A DNA stretch of 64,000 nt, taken from the NCBI RefSeq assembly GCF_016545825.1, contig NC_052616.1, positions 372,001 through 436,000 on the forward strand, written 5' to 3'. This DNA comes from Eucalyptus grandis (taxonomy: Eukaryota > Streptophyta > Magnoliopsida > Myrtales > Myrtaceae). Shown one piece after another: positions 12,501 to 22,804 of this stretch (positions are counted from its first letter, which is position 1; each line of letters opens with the position of its first letter). The notes under the pieces are model-generated. The model was not told the origin of the DNA and did no database searches. It saw only the letters and a program-made list of their open reading frames with translations. The translations under genes and the position numbers were made by a program.

Positions 12501-13676
12501 CAGGTATGTGCAGCTATATTCAGCACCCCTATAAATTCCTCACTCTGTTCCGATCACTTGGTCTGGACACCCACATCCTCCGGATCTTTTACAGTTAAAA
12601 GTTGCTATCACTACTTACTTTCCCAGCAACGACACCCACCAACCAGTGCCTCATCTTCCTATCAGCCTCCTCCTCAACTGTGGAAAAAGATATGGCATAT
12701 GGAAGCAGCTCCGAAAATCCGTGTTTTCTTATGGCTAGCCTCTAAAAATGCCCTAGCGACAAAAGCCAATTTATACTTCAGACATATAACTCCCAACCCC
12801 TACTGCACACTATGTGATCAGCATACTCCCGAGACCATTGAACATTTATTTTTCTACTGTAATTGGTCTCGTGAAGTTTGGGCAAATGCAAAGATCAGGA
12901 TCCCTCTTTCACTTACCTCTATACAGAGATTGGATGCTTGGTTGGCGGCCCGTGCCACTCATCCTCGCTCTTCCCAAATTTTGAAGCGATTGGCCATCTG
13001 TTGTGGGAGATCTGGTGTCAACGAAACAACGCCATATTCCGGCAGCTTACTCCAAACCCGATCCAAGCCGTGGATACTGCTCTTGCCCAGTGCAGGCTCT
13101 TCAAGAGTCTCCAACCCCCGAATCCTAGGGTTACACAATCAACTGTCAGTACCGATCACCGCTGGAAACCACCTGCTCAAGGCACAATCAAATGCAACAT
13201 AGATGGGGCTTTTGTTCCAGGCAATCAACAAGGGGCGATAGCATGTATTTTCAGAAATTTCAAAGGCGAACTCACCGACATGTTTACCGGCGGTGTTCCG
13301 GCTCAATCGGCGTTTCAAGCGGAGATCTTCGCCATGATTCGGGCTCTCCAAAGCATCTCATCAAGCGGCGGCTTCATCTCCATCGAGTGATGGTTGAATC
13401 CGCCGCTTATTATTGGTGGAGCTCCTTCGGCGGCAACAGCCGCAGCCATGGCGAGAACGTCATCTCCTTGCCGTTCTCCACGATCTGCTCTCTCAATGCC
13501 CTAATGTTTCTTTTCATCACGTCTGTCGCGAGGCCAACCTAGCCGCTGATTGGGCTGCGAAAGCCCATCGGGCCCATGGCTCCGTTGGCAACTGGCTAGT
13601 CTTCACTCCGTGTGCTCTCCAGAACATTGTACTTAGTGATGCCTTACTAGCTGGTTGTATTCCTCTCTTCATATAA
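9573..13676 (+). pseudogene. LINE ORF2 (endonuclease, reverse transcriptase, RNase H), broken
   Basis: ORF2 supplies the nicking and copying activities of the element. In order the sequence shows an APE-like endonuclease start (MKILSWNCQGLG; GSDHCPLVL near its end); a reverse transcriptase with KAPGPDGLNG, YRPISLCNFAYKIISK, KAYDHVKWDFL, GIRQGDPLSPYIF and the catalytic FADD at about 11619; a zinc-binding zf-RVT block (WHMEAAPKIRVFLWL; CTLCDQHTPETIEHLFFYC); and an RNase H of the RVT_3 type (KCNIDGAFVPGNQQG; HHVCREANLAADWAAKAH). Stops TAG at 11310-11312 and TAG at 11445-11447 and frame changes near 11700, 11877, 13000 and 13390 break it. The first stop sits inside the KADMQKAYDHV-like motif, where CAG to TAG is the simple explanation. 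Confidence 0.9.
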
Positions 13677-13707
13677 TATATGTTTGTTTCGACCAAAAAA
13701 AAAAAAA

Positions 13708-13720
13708 AAGAGACAACTTC
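13708..13720. repeat. right target-site duplication of the LINE
   Basis: Exact copy of the 13 bases at 7981-7993. Confidence 0.9.
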
Positions 13721-14005
13721 GCTTGAACGTTTACGAAAAATCATTATGAGAAACTTAGATAATTAGTCTACAAATCCCATGAAACCATAGTATAATCGTA
13801 ATTAAGCCTATATGGAAACCAAAATTAAGAAATAATTAAGGAAACAAATATCGATTAGTGACCGTCCTGTGTCCACATGGATTGAACTACCAATTTATGC
13901 TAGTCGCATCTACTTGTAGAAGCCAACAAAGCCTAATGCCAGGTTGATTGGAAGTCCGAGTCTTAATTATTTCGGCCAAAGTCATAATCACTAGCTAAGA
14001 AAGAG
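13721..14005. other. intergenic sequence, nothing recognised
   Basis: AT-rich DNA between the LINE and the next repeat. No gene is visible. Confidence 0.4.
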
Positions 14006-15036
14006 TATGTGCCAAATTGCCTAAATCCCGATAAAATTTTGCGAAAGATCCTAAATTTATTACACTTCTGCCTATTCGGTCATAGACATTTTAGTTGTCA
14101 ATTGAGTTTTAAATATTTTCACATTTTGCCGATTGAGTCTATCGACTAATTTTAACCAGAAACTATTGATGTGAACGCCAACCGTTACATTACGTAGTTG
14201 GAGCTGACATGAACAATTTTTAATAAGATTTTAATATTTTTTGAAATTTTTTTTTTTCTGTATTGTCTTTTTCCTTTCCTTTTCTTTTTTTCCTTCCTTT
14301 CAACCTCTAGCCAGTCGCTAGGCCTCGGTGATGGCCAACAACCAACCAAAGGTAAGGGTTAGCGAGGTGGACCTAACCAGTCTTGAGCGAGCCTCACCTG
14401 CCCTTGGCAAGGCTCGTCCTCATTGTAGTTGAACAAGGTCAGTGTTAAGATTCTGCACACAATCAAAAGAAAATAGAGAATAAAAGCAAGAAAAAGAATT
14501 TGAAATATAAGATTTATCCTAATTCACCCTTAAGCTAGGACTACATCCTGTAAAGAATTTCATTATAATTAGCACCTCGTACCTCTTTGTTACATTCCTT
14601 AATCGCAAGAGAAAGAAATTATATATACCCACTAACTATTTATGGATTCAAGCCAAAACTACTAATAAAATAAGGACTCAAACTACAAAAGCCTTTTAGT
14701 GGCTATTCATAGGCCCAAGCCCTTTGGAGTGAGACCCTCGTGACATCTCGTCGATGTGGAGTATGAACTACACCCCAATAGCTAGTCGCATGATGATGAG
14801 CCTCGCCCGCCCCTAGCAAGGCTCGAACTTGCCCTTGCCAATCTTAGTGGGGTTTGAGCCTCACTAGTGGCAGGGTGAGGTCAACCTCACCCAACAACGG
14901 CAAGTCAAGCCTTGCCCTCACCAACGGTTAGCGGGGGCAAGATTTGCCAGAGGCTAGCAAGGTTGACTCTAGCCGATCACCACGAAAGAAGGGAAGAAAG
15001 AGAAAGGAAAAACAAAAGAAATAAATATTAAAAAAA
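14006..15036. repeat. truncated repeat with GC-rich core, cut at the chloroplast-DNA junction
   Basis: A pyrimidine-rich run (about 14248-14300, TTTTTCCTTTCC-type) leads into a GC-rich core with GGCCTCGGTGATGGCC and repeated AAGGCTCG / GCCTCGCC / AGCCTCAC words. A purine-rich run (about 14985-15030, GAAAGAGAAAGGAAAAAC) then mirrors the left run. The left side continues outward for 200 bases (CTAAATCCCGATAAAATTTTGC and onward), but the right side stops abruptly where chloroplast sequence begins. The core resembles one at about 44225-44345. A different insert of about 300 bases (14445-14760) seems to interrupt the core. Family unknown. Confidence 0.45.
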
Positions 15037-15126
15037 GTCATGCGCGGTCACAATACCAAACCAAATACGACGAGTAGTGGGGTTCTGAGCTAAGCCTTGG
15101 CTAAACCTTGGAAATCTTAATGTCAT
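15037..15126 (-). pseudogene. psaB: psaB 5' fragment (photosystem I P700 apoprotein A2), chloroplast-derived
   Basis: Thirty uninterrupted codons starting at the native ATG (15126 reading down) give [20 protein letters not shown] followed by [10 protein letters not shown]. This is the PsaB amino terminus with few changes (the organellar protein usually starts MALRF and has QDPTT and GIATAHD). The other 700 or so codons are absent, because the insertion ends here against repeat DNA. It cannot make a functional subunit. Confidence 0.9.
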
Positions 15127-15181
15127 AATGCCTTTCAAATCCTCCTAGCCATTATCCTACTGCAATAATTCTTGCTAAGAA

Positions 15182-15186
15182 GAACG
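15182..15186. repeat. left 5-bp target-site duplication of the copia element
   Basis: GAACG, repeated at 25794-25798. Removing the element and one copy restores the chloroplast psaA sequence at the junction. Confidence 0.93.
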
Positions 15187-16090
15187 TGTTGGAGAAATCT
15201 TTCCAGAATATTTTGAAGCTGACAAAACATTTCTATCAGTCTAGTCTGGATATCGACAGTTTAAAGTCTCAAGACTTTGTAAACTCAAGACTCAAGACTC
15301 AAGACTCAAGACTCATGACTATTCTCACTGACAATCTTTCTAATCCAATGACGAAGGAAATCCAAAGCCGAAGTATATGGTTGAGGATTCGATCCTATCC
15401 TCTGGAAAAGATCCCTTGGTTGGATAATCATTTCGGATTCTTTGATTCTTATCTAAGATCAATTGAAGATCCAATGATCGACGAAACATTCTTGGAATGT
15501 TCTATTCTTGGAAACCAAGATCCTGATTGTATGGGCGAACAGGATTGATGGGCTATCATCAGATTCCTTAAATAGCTTGGATAATCTTCTTAATTGATTC
15601 CGTCCAACGGGTAGATTGGAGGAATTCCTTTGGTAAGTGCCAACGGCTATGATGGCATAAAGGAGTATAAAAGGAAGACGCTCTAGTTGTTTTAAGTGTG
15701 TGATTGATAGGAAAATTCAGAATCGAAGAACCTTGATTGTTAGTCGATACGGTTCGAGCGAAATTGTATACACAGAGAGTGTTTATACTTGGTGATACCT
15801 TGAGCGAGTGTAGTAGATCATCTACATCGAGAAATCAAGGAAGATCAACACGTAACATCTCTTTATTCATAGTGGAATCCAGCCAATCTGTCGGTGCGAA
15901 GAGTGGACGTAGGCTTGCATCAAGCCGAACCACTATAAACCGCGTGTTCAATTCTCTCTTTCCCTTACTCGTCTTACGATTGATTTTTTTATTATTGCAA
16001 ATCCTTCATCTGTCTAAGTATTGTGCAATCTTCAAGAAAACTTTTATAAACCTATTCACCCCCCTCTAGGTACTTGTACTAGCAATATCA
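15187..16090 (+). repeat. 5' LTR of the copia element
   Basis: Starts TGTTGGAGAAATC and ends ACTAGCAATATCA. It contains a four- to five-copy tandem of the 7-mer CAAGACT (15290-15322) and a TATAAAAGG box at about 15667. The TATAAAAGG box is the likely promoter of the element transcript. A 66-codon open frame lies in both LTRs and is not a gene. Several one- to three-base indels separate it from the 3' LTR. Confidence 0.95.
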
Positions 16091-16092
16091 AT

Positions 16093-16104
16093 TGGTATCA
16101 GAGC
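16093..16104 (+). other. primer-binding site (initiator tRNA-Met)
   Basis: TGGTATCAGAGC lies two bases after the 5' LTR. It matches the 3' end of plant initiator tRNA-Met, the usual minus-strand primer of copia elements. Confidence 0.93.
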
Positions 16105-16151
16105 TCGTGTTCTTACTTTATTTGAAGTGTTTTACTTCGAGTAAAAGATCC

Positions 16152-17740
16152 ATGGCTAGTATGCTAGCACCAGGGCTGGTGGAAGGGCAAAGCAATACCA
16201 GACCACCCTACTTTGATGGAAATGATTACAACATCTGGAAAAACAAGATGAAAGCTTTTCTATGGTCAAAGGATCCTCTGGAATGGGATGTAGTGGAAAG
16301 AGGAATTATTCCTACTGCTGCATCAATATTCGAAAGAGGGAAAGAAACTGTTGATATCAGTGGAATGTCTCAAGAAGAGATAAACAAGAGACAAGCACTC
16401 GATGCAAAAGCAATTTACTCTTTATATTGTGCTTTATCACCAACTGAATATAACAGAATATCTTCTTGTGTCACAGCAAAAGAAGTCTGGGACAGATTAC
16501 ATATCACTTATGAAGGAACAGACCGAGTGAAGGAGACCAGAATTAACATTCTCCTTGGTCAATATGAAGCCTTCAAAATGAAACCGAAGAATCTATAACC
16601 GACATGTTTAGCCGTTTTACGATATTGTCAATGGCCTTGAAAATCAAGGACAGAAAATTTCTGATCCTATGAAGGTGAACAAACTGCTGCGTGGACTCTC
16701 CAAGGATTGGAATCATATAAAGACTTCAATAAGAGAGACGCAAAGAATTATGCCATTATCTGTAGACAAGCTGATTGGAACTCTTTAGTCTTACGAAGTG
16801 GAACGAATTAATGAAGACGAAGATCCAAGAGGTAAGAAATCCATTGCATTAAAATCTAACGATGATTCTGATGATACAGACTCTGAAGAAGATCTGGACG
16901 ATGAGGAGCTTGCTCTAATGATTAGAAAGTTCGAAAGCTGAATAGAAAAGGAAGAAGGTTCAACTCAAGGAAACAAAGTCTTCGAAACAGCAAACCAAGT
17001 TTGTTGATAATGAGGAACCAAACAAAGATGTAGTTTGCTTCGAATGTAAGAAAAAGGGACACATCGACCAAATTGTCCTCTCTGAAGAAGAAGAGAGGAA
17101 AAGCTGAAAAGTCTCGAAAAGCTTTCAAAGCCGAAACTTGGAGCGATACTGAGTGTGAAGAAAGTGATGAGGAATATGCCAATCTCGTGTGCGATGGCAC
17201 AATCGACTCGACTGGATCGACTCGAGACGGTGAATTTGAGGTAAGTGATTATAAAATCCCTGTTAAAGTCTCTAAATACATTGATGAACTATGTTTTAGT
17301 CTTAAAAGATTTCCGAACTTAAAAAGGAAAACTCAGTTTTAAAACAAAAGGAAAATATTTTAGAAGAAAAAGTGAAAAGTTTAGACTTGAATGTTTCAAC
17401 TCTTAAGGAGAATGAAGATAAACTTTCAAAAGAAAATGCTTTCTTAAAAACCGACTTATCAAATATTTCAAAGAAATTTTCAATAGGGTCTGAAAAACTT
17501 GAAAAAGTTCTTTCAGTCCAAAGACCTTACTTCAATAAGTCTGGTTTAGGTATGATAGCAGAAACAATTCATTTGATTGATTTTCCAATAGTAAAAGAAA
17601 GAATTAAGAAAAGACCGTCAAAAGAGACTTACAAAAATCATTTCGAGAAAGTCTTTGTAAAGTCTGTAGGTTGAAATGCTCTAAGGTGTTCAAAGTGTAA
17701 CAGTAAGGATCATTTTGAAAAAGAGTGTCCTATGGTTTAG
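16152..17740 (+). pseudogene. copia gag, frameshifted
   Basis: Gag forms the particle and packages element RNA. The frame starts MASMLAPGLVEGQ and shows the copia gag core (RPPYFDGNDYNIWKNKM; KEVWDRLHITYEGT). It breaks near 16590 and continues in other frames with CFECKKKGHI, a zinc-knuckle start that loses its last cysteine to a frameshift. A coiled-coil-like stretch rich in Lys, Glu and Leu follows (about 17290-17510). A second knuckle-like CSKCNSKDHFEKEC (C-x2-C-x4-H-x4-C) is at about 17690. The second knuckle lies after the coiled coil, as in other large copia gags. Confidence 0.85.
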
Positions 17741-17859
17741 AAGCCTGTTAAAAAGGTATGGCCTAGTAATGCTCATTCTACTAACGCCAAAGGACCCAAG
17801 AAAATTTGGGTACCAAAGAAAGCTTGAGACTCTCTTTTTAATGCAGGTCTCTGTCAAAA

Positions 17860-20800
17860 GAAAGTTAAGTGGTATCTTGACGGCGGATGTTCAAGACGCA
17901 TGACAGGAGACTCAAATTGCTTTATAAAGCTTGTTCAAGTAAATGGTGGAAAAGTTTCATTTGGAGGAAAACAAAGAAAGGAAGCATTGTGGGTTTTGGA
18001 GGCTGTGAAAATTGGAAATCTCACAATAAGCAATGTCTCTCTAGTGGAAGGACTCAACTACAATCTTCTAAGCATTAGCCAATTGTGTGATACTTGGTTT
18101 CAAGATCTCCTTTCAAGAAGGTATATGTTCGGAATTAGCAAAGACTCAACTCAGTCTTTCATGGGTCGAAGGCATGGAAATATCTACCTCCTTGATGTAA
18201 AACCAAATGAAGCACAATGCCTAATCTCAATTCAAGATGAAGCGAGTCTTATGGCACGAAAGCTTGGCCATGTCAACATGAAACAATTAGCCAAAATCTC
18301 ATCAAAGAAGCTTGTTCGAGGTCTACCTAAATTGCCATACCAAAAGTCGATTCATGCACTCCATGCATTCGGGAAGCCGGTAAGAAATTCATTTAAGCCA
18401 ATAAATCATGTCTCTACTAATCATGTACTACGGTTGCTTCATATGGATCTCTTCGGACCGACCAGTAACCCGAGCATTGGAGGTAAGAAATATTGCCTAG
18501 TAATTGTGGATGATTACTCTCGCTTTACTTAGGTATATTTCCTTGCAAGTAAGTCAGAAACCTTTTCGTATTTTGAAAAATTTGCCAAAAAGGTTCAAAA
18601 TGAAAAAGGATGTGCAATCTCAAGCATAAGAACAGATCATGGAAGTGAATTTGAAAATCAAGATTTTACGAAATTTTGTGATAAATCTGGTTTTAATCAT
18701 ATGTTTTCCTCTCCATATACTCCGAGCAAAATGGAGTTGTGGAAAGAAAGAATAGATCTCTTCAAGAAATGGCTAGAACACTTATAATTGAAAGCAAAAT
18801 TTCTTCACGATTTTGGGTGAAGTCTGTTTTTAACAGATGCTATATTATAAATAGAGTCTTTTTAAGACCTATTTTAGAGAAAACCCCTATGAATTGTTCA
18901 AAGGTAAGAAGCCTATTGTTTCATACTTTCATGTGTTTGGTTGCAAATGCTTTATTTTGAAAAATGCAAATGATCGAGTTGGTAAGTTTGAAGAAAGATC
19001 GATGAAGGCATCTTCCTTGGATATTCTACATCAAGCAAAGCCTACGAGTCTATAACAAGAAAAGCCAATCGGTGGAGGAATCAATGAATGTCAAATTCCA
19101 AGACTCAATGCAAGATGAATCCGGCCCGGACTCGGTATGAAGAGTTCGAACCCACCAGCAACTTCCAACGCTTACAACTCAAGAAGCATCTCGGTCTCGG
19201 AAGTCCAACATCAAGAAACTCATGAAGATTCAAATAAAGATAGAGATCATCAACCGGGCGAGATCAACCAAGAATCGGAAGCATAAATCCGGTCATCCCA
19301 AAGATCTCATTATTGGCGAAATCAATGAAGGAATCCGCACCGGATCAAAAGGCGTGAAGAATCCAGGTCTTTGTGGCTCTCATTTCTGAAATTGAACCAA
19401 AAAGCATAGAAGAAGCTTCATCCGATGAAAGTTGGATCGAAGCTATGCAAGAAGAACTCGGGCAGTTCAACATCAATGATGTCCAGGAATTGACATCTAA
19501 ACCAAAAGGTAAAGCGTTATTGGAACCAAGTGGGTATTCGGGAACAAGATGAATGAAGAAGGAAAAGTCGTACGAAACAAAGCAAGACTCGTGGCCAAAG
19601 GATATACGCAAGAAGAAGGAATAGACTATGATGAGACTTACGCTCCAAAGAGCAAGGTTAGAAGCTATTCGTCTATTACTTGCGTTTGCTTGTTATAAAA
19701 ATTTCAGGTTATTCCAAATGGACGTCAAAAGTGCATTCCTAAATGGATTCATCCATGAGGAAGTTTATGTGGAACAACCACCTGGGTTTGAAGACCCAAA
19801 GAAGCCAGACTCAGTCTTCAGACTGAAAAAGGCCTTGTATGGTTTAAAGCAAGCACCTCGAGCTTGGTACGACGACTAAGTAAGTTTTTATTACAGAATG
19901 GTTTTGTCAAAGGTAAAGTAGATACTACTTTGTTTATCAAAAAGGAAAACAAAAGCTTTTTACTTGTTCAAATATATGTAGAAGATATTATTTTTAGATC
20001 ACCAAATGAAAGTCTATGCAAGAAATTTTCTAAGTCTATGCAGGATGAGTTTGAAATGAGTATGATGGGAGAATTAACATTCTTTCTTGGACTTCAAGTG
20101 AAACAAATGAGGGAAGGAACTTTTATTTATCAAGAAAAATATGTGAATGATCTTGTCAAAAGGTTTGGATTGGAAAAGTGCAAAAAGACCGACATACCAA
20201 TGTCATGTTCTCAGAAGATAGACAAGGATGAAGAAGGGAAGAAAGTAGATCAAAAGCTGTACAGAGCATGATCGGTTCACTTCTTTATCTTACGCTTCTA
20301 GACCTGATATTTTGTTGAGTGTTTGCATTTGTGCTAGGTTTCAATCGGATCCTAGAGAATCCCATCTCGGTCTGCAAAACGTATTATCAAATACGTTGCC
20401 TCATCTTCAAGCATCGGTCTCTCGGTATCCCAAGAAGGGAGACTTTAATCTTCTAGGATACTCGGATGCAGATCTGGCCGGTTGCGAGTCGATAGAAAAA
20501 GCACTTCGGAACTTGTCAACCGCTTGGAAACGGGACGAGTGTCTTGGTTTTCAAGGAAGCAAAGCTCTTGTAGCTCTCTCAACGATAGAAGCGAGTATGT
20601 AGCTCTTGGAAGCTGCTGTTCGCAAATTCTATGGATGAAACAACGGCTACAAGACTTTGGGATTGAAGACTCATGCACGTAAATCGATGTGACAACACCA
20701 AAGTGCGATCAATCTCACCAAAAATCCAATCCTTCATTCAAGAGCAAAGCATATTGAGATTCGACATCACTTCATTAGAGATCATATTCAAAATAGAGAA

Positions 20801-20929
20801 ATCTCAATTCAATTTGTTGATTCAAAGAGTCAACTAGCGGATATATTCACAAAGCCTTTGGAGAAAAATCAATTCGACTTTATCCGTTCAAGACTTAACA
20901 TTTTGAAGCTTGAAGAAGTTAAAGTCTAG
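17860..20929 (+). pseudogene. copia pol (protease, integrase, reverse transcriptase, RNase H), multiply broken
   Basis: The polyprotein order is that of copia. The protease edge and pre-integrase region reads WYLDGGCSRRMTGD, where the family has LDSGCSRHMTG. The integrase core has HMDLFGPTSNPS and IRTDHGSEFENQDF, with catalytic Asp/Asp context visible. The reverse transcriptase has [40 protein letters not shown] and ALYGLKQAPRAWYD, and the catalytic YVDD box reads YVED (about 19975). RNase H has YSDADLAGC and ends with DIFTKPLEKNQFD, KLEEVKV and a stop. Stops (for example TAG near 18530) and more than ten frame changes occur. YVED by itself would be expected to kill reverse transcription, which needs both aspartates. 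Confidence 0.9.
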
Positions 20930-21714
20930 AGACTCACCAACTCTAAGACTCTAATCTTTCAGACTTTAAATCCTCGAGACTCGGACATTCGTGGCTATAG
21001 GCGTAAGTTGTAAAGGTACGAATTTTCGTTTAGGTATCTAAACTCGAAAAGGTACGATCTTTTGTTCGGTTATTCTATAATCCGCTTAAAATTTGAAGAC
21101 TTGTCTTTTTTTTAAAAAAAAAGAAATAATTTTGGCAGTTATTGATTTTGAAAAGAAGTGTTCATACACTTTCCTTGCACCGATTGAACTTCCTTTTTCA
21201 AAACTGAGTTATATATATACAGTTTTTCTTTTCCCAATCTTCAAAACCCTAAAAGGCACTCTCCTCCCGATCTTTTCTTTTCTACCGCTTGTTCGTTGTC
21301 GAGAAAGTGGTCATTTTTCTTGGGAAAGCAAGTGAAGGAATCTTCCAATCGACAAAGAAAGATGTCTTCTTCAAGGAAATCATCAAGAATCGCAAGGTGG
21401 GACCACAAAGAATGGAGAAGGGACCGACTCACTTCGATCTCACGAGGAAGAAGACTTAACTAGTCGGCGACAAAGTCCGATTCGCTCTCATCCACGTCAT
21501 TCAACGCCTCCCGCCCCACAAGGTGAAAGTCATCTTCCGGAAGAAGAGATAATCGAGGATGCCGACCCGGTAAGAGTCCAAAACCCTCCTTTATCTATAA
21601 ACTTTATCGTGCGTTGAAAAGCATCGGTACTCCATTGAAATATATAGATGACTTCCTTAAGGACAAAAATTATGGGAATGAGTATCTTTTTCTGAGGAAA
21701 ATGGAGGATTTGGG

Positions 21715-21719
21715 AATTG
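21715..21719. repeat. left 5-bp duplication of the nested solo LTR
   Basis: AATTG, repeated at 22805-22809. Confidence 0.8.
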
Positions 21720-22804
21720 TGTTAGGGAAATCCCTTATGATGTTTTGAAAATGACAAAATAAATCAAAGGCTTCTAACATGTTTGATGGTTGAGTAATAG
21801 ACCATGCAGATGATAGAACATGTAAAGGATATTGTCAAAGTCTCGAAGACGGCGCGGACTCGAGACTCAAAGTCAAGCGCGCGGACTCAAGACTCAAAGT
21901 CGAAGACCGCCAGGACTTTAGTGTCAAAGTCTGTTCTACATCGAAGTCCGCTCACTATGACAAATTCCAGCATCGAACGTGAAAGCGAACAGAAGACGAG
22001 ACTCTATGTCAAGCCGAACTGGGACTCAGATTGTAAAGTCTACAGACTCATATTGTAAAGTCTATAGACTCAGATTGTAAAGTCTAGAGACTCAGATTGT
22101 AAAGTCTAGAGACTCATATTGTAAAGTCTACAGACTCAGACTTTACATCCAGATTCAATGAATCGTAACTCAAGCCCAATCATACAACGGCTAGTGATCT
22201 GGTTTGGATTCCACATCAAGATTGATTTGATTGATTCAATCTATTTGATTGACGATTGGATCTTGAAGACAAGAACTTTCTATATGAAGAAGCTTTACTT
22301 ATGGAAACCAAGATTTCGTTTGTATGGGCGATCGGAATCAATTTGGGATTTTACCTTTGTCACTCAACGGCTACCAAATCTTCTAGATACGAGCTGTCCA
22401 ATGGGTATATTGGAAGACGATTCTCCGGATACTGTCCAACGGGTAGTTTGGAAGTGGAGGAGTATTTAAGGAGATCATGGACCGATGAGCAAGTAAGAGA
22501 CGGAGCGTAGAATTTATAATTCCAAAGTCCGAGCGACTTTTGATCATATACTTGTCTCTTGAGAGCTTAAACGTTTGTAATCGTGAGAGAAATACCAAAA
22601 GAGTGACTTAGTGAGATAGTGTGATCTACTACTAAGTGTTTGCACTCGAAGTTGTAATCTCTTGTTGATTGCATAGTGGAATCCAGCCAAGAAGGTGTTA
22701 TCGTGGGAGAGTGGACGTAGGCTTGGATTAAGCCGAACCACTATAAATCTTGTGTTCTTATTCTCATCCCTAACTCCTTTATTTTGTTCATACTAGCACT
22801 CTCA
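21720..22804 (+). mobile_element. solo LTR of a second copia family nested in the copia element
   Basis: The 1085-bp segment begins TGTTAGGGAAATCCC and ends TACTAGCACTCTCA, with 5-bp AATTG duplications on both sides. No primer-binding site, coding region or second LTR belongs to it, so it is a solo LTR left by LTR-LTR recombination. Its 3' part shares the words AGTGGAATCCAGCC, GAGTGGACGTAGGCTT and AAGCCGAACCACTATAAA with the host element's LTR, so the families are related. Near 22026-22146 it has about four tandem copies of a 27-base unit with GACTCAGATTGTAAAGTCTA. Removing it and one AATTG restores a continuous reading frame in the surrounding ORF. Confidence 0.85.
22026..22146 (+). repeat. 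27-base tandem repeat inside the solo LTR
   Basis: About four copies of GACTCAGATTGTAAAGTCTA plus a short variable part, with scattered changes. The same AAGTCT/GACTC words make up the 7-mer tandem of the host element's LTRs. Confidence 0.85.

Larger units (their letters stand above)
7994..13707 (+). mobile_element. near full-length L1-type non-LTR retrotransposon (LINE), coding-dead
   Basis: The 5.7-kb element is bounded by perfect 13-bp direct repeats and ends in a poly(A) tail of about 15 residues (13694-13708). It has a 5' leader with short internal duplications, an ORF1 with DUF4283-like and CCHC zinc-knuckle parts, and an ORF2 with endonuclease, reverse transcriptase, zf-RVT-like and RNase H parts. 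This is the normal architecture of plant L1 elements. Both ORFs carry nonsense mutations and ORF2 also carries frameshifts, so the copy cannot move by itself. The intact target duplication argues that it is not ancient. Confidence 0.92.
15037..15186 (-). other. nuclear chloroplast DNA insertion (NUPT), left segment
   Basis: On the minus strand this reads the last codons of psaA, its TAA stop, the short psaA-psaB spacer with its AGGAGG-like site and the first 30 codons of psaB. This is the gene order of the chloroplast psaA-psaB operon. It joins in register to the chloroplast sequence resuming after the copia element at 25794. Confidence 0.92.

Noticed and set aside
15281..15322. Regular 7-base repeats that might suggest a CRISPR-like array
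   Set aside because: Simple tandem CAAGACT units without spacers, inside an LTR of a plant retrotransposon.
15344..15548. Identical 66-codon frame in both LTRs (also 25043-25243)
   Set aside because: It is LTR sequence; its preservation simply reflects LTR duplication.
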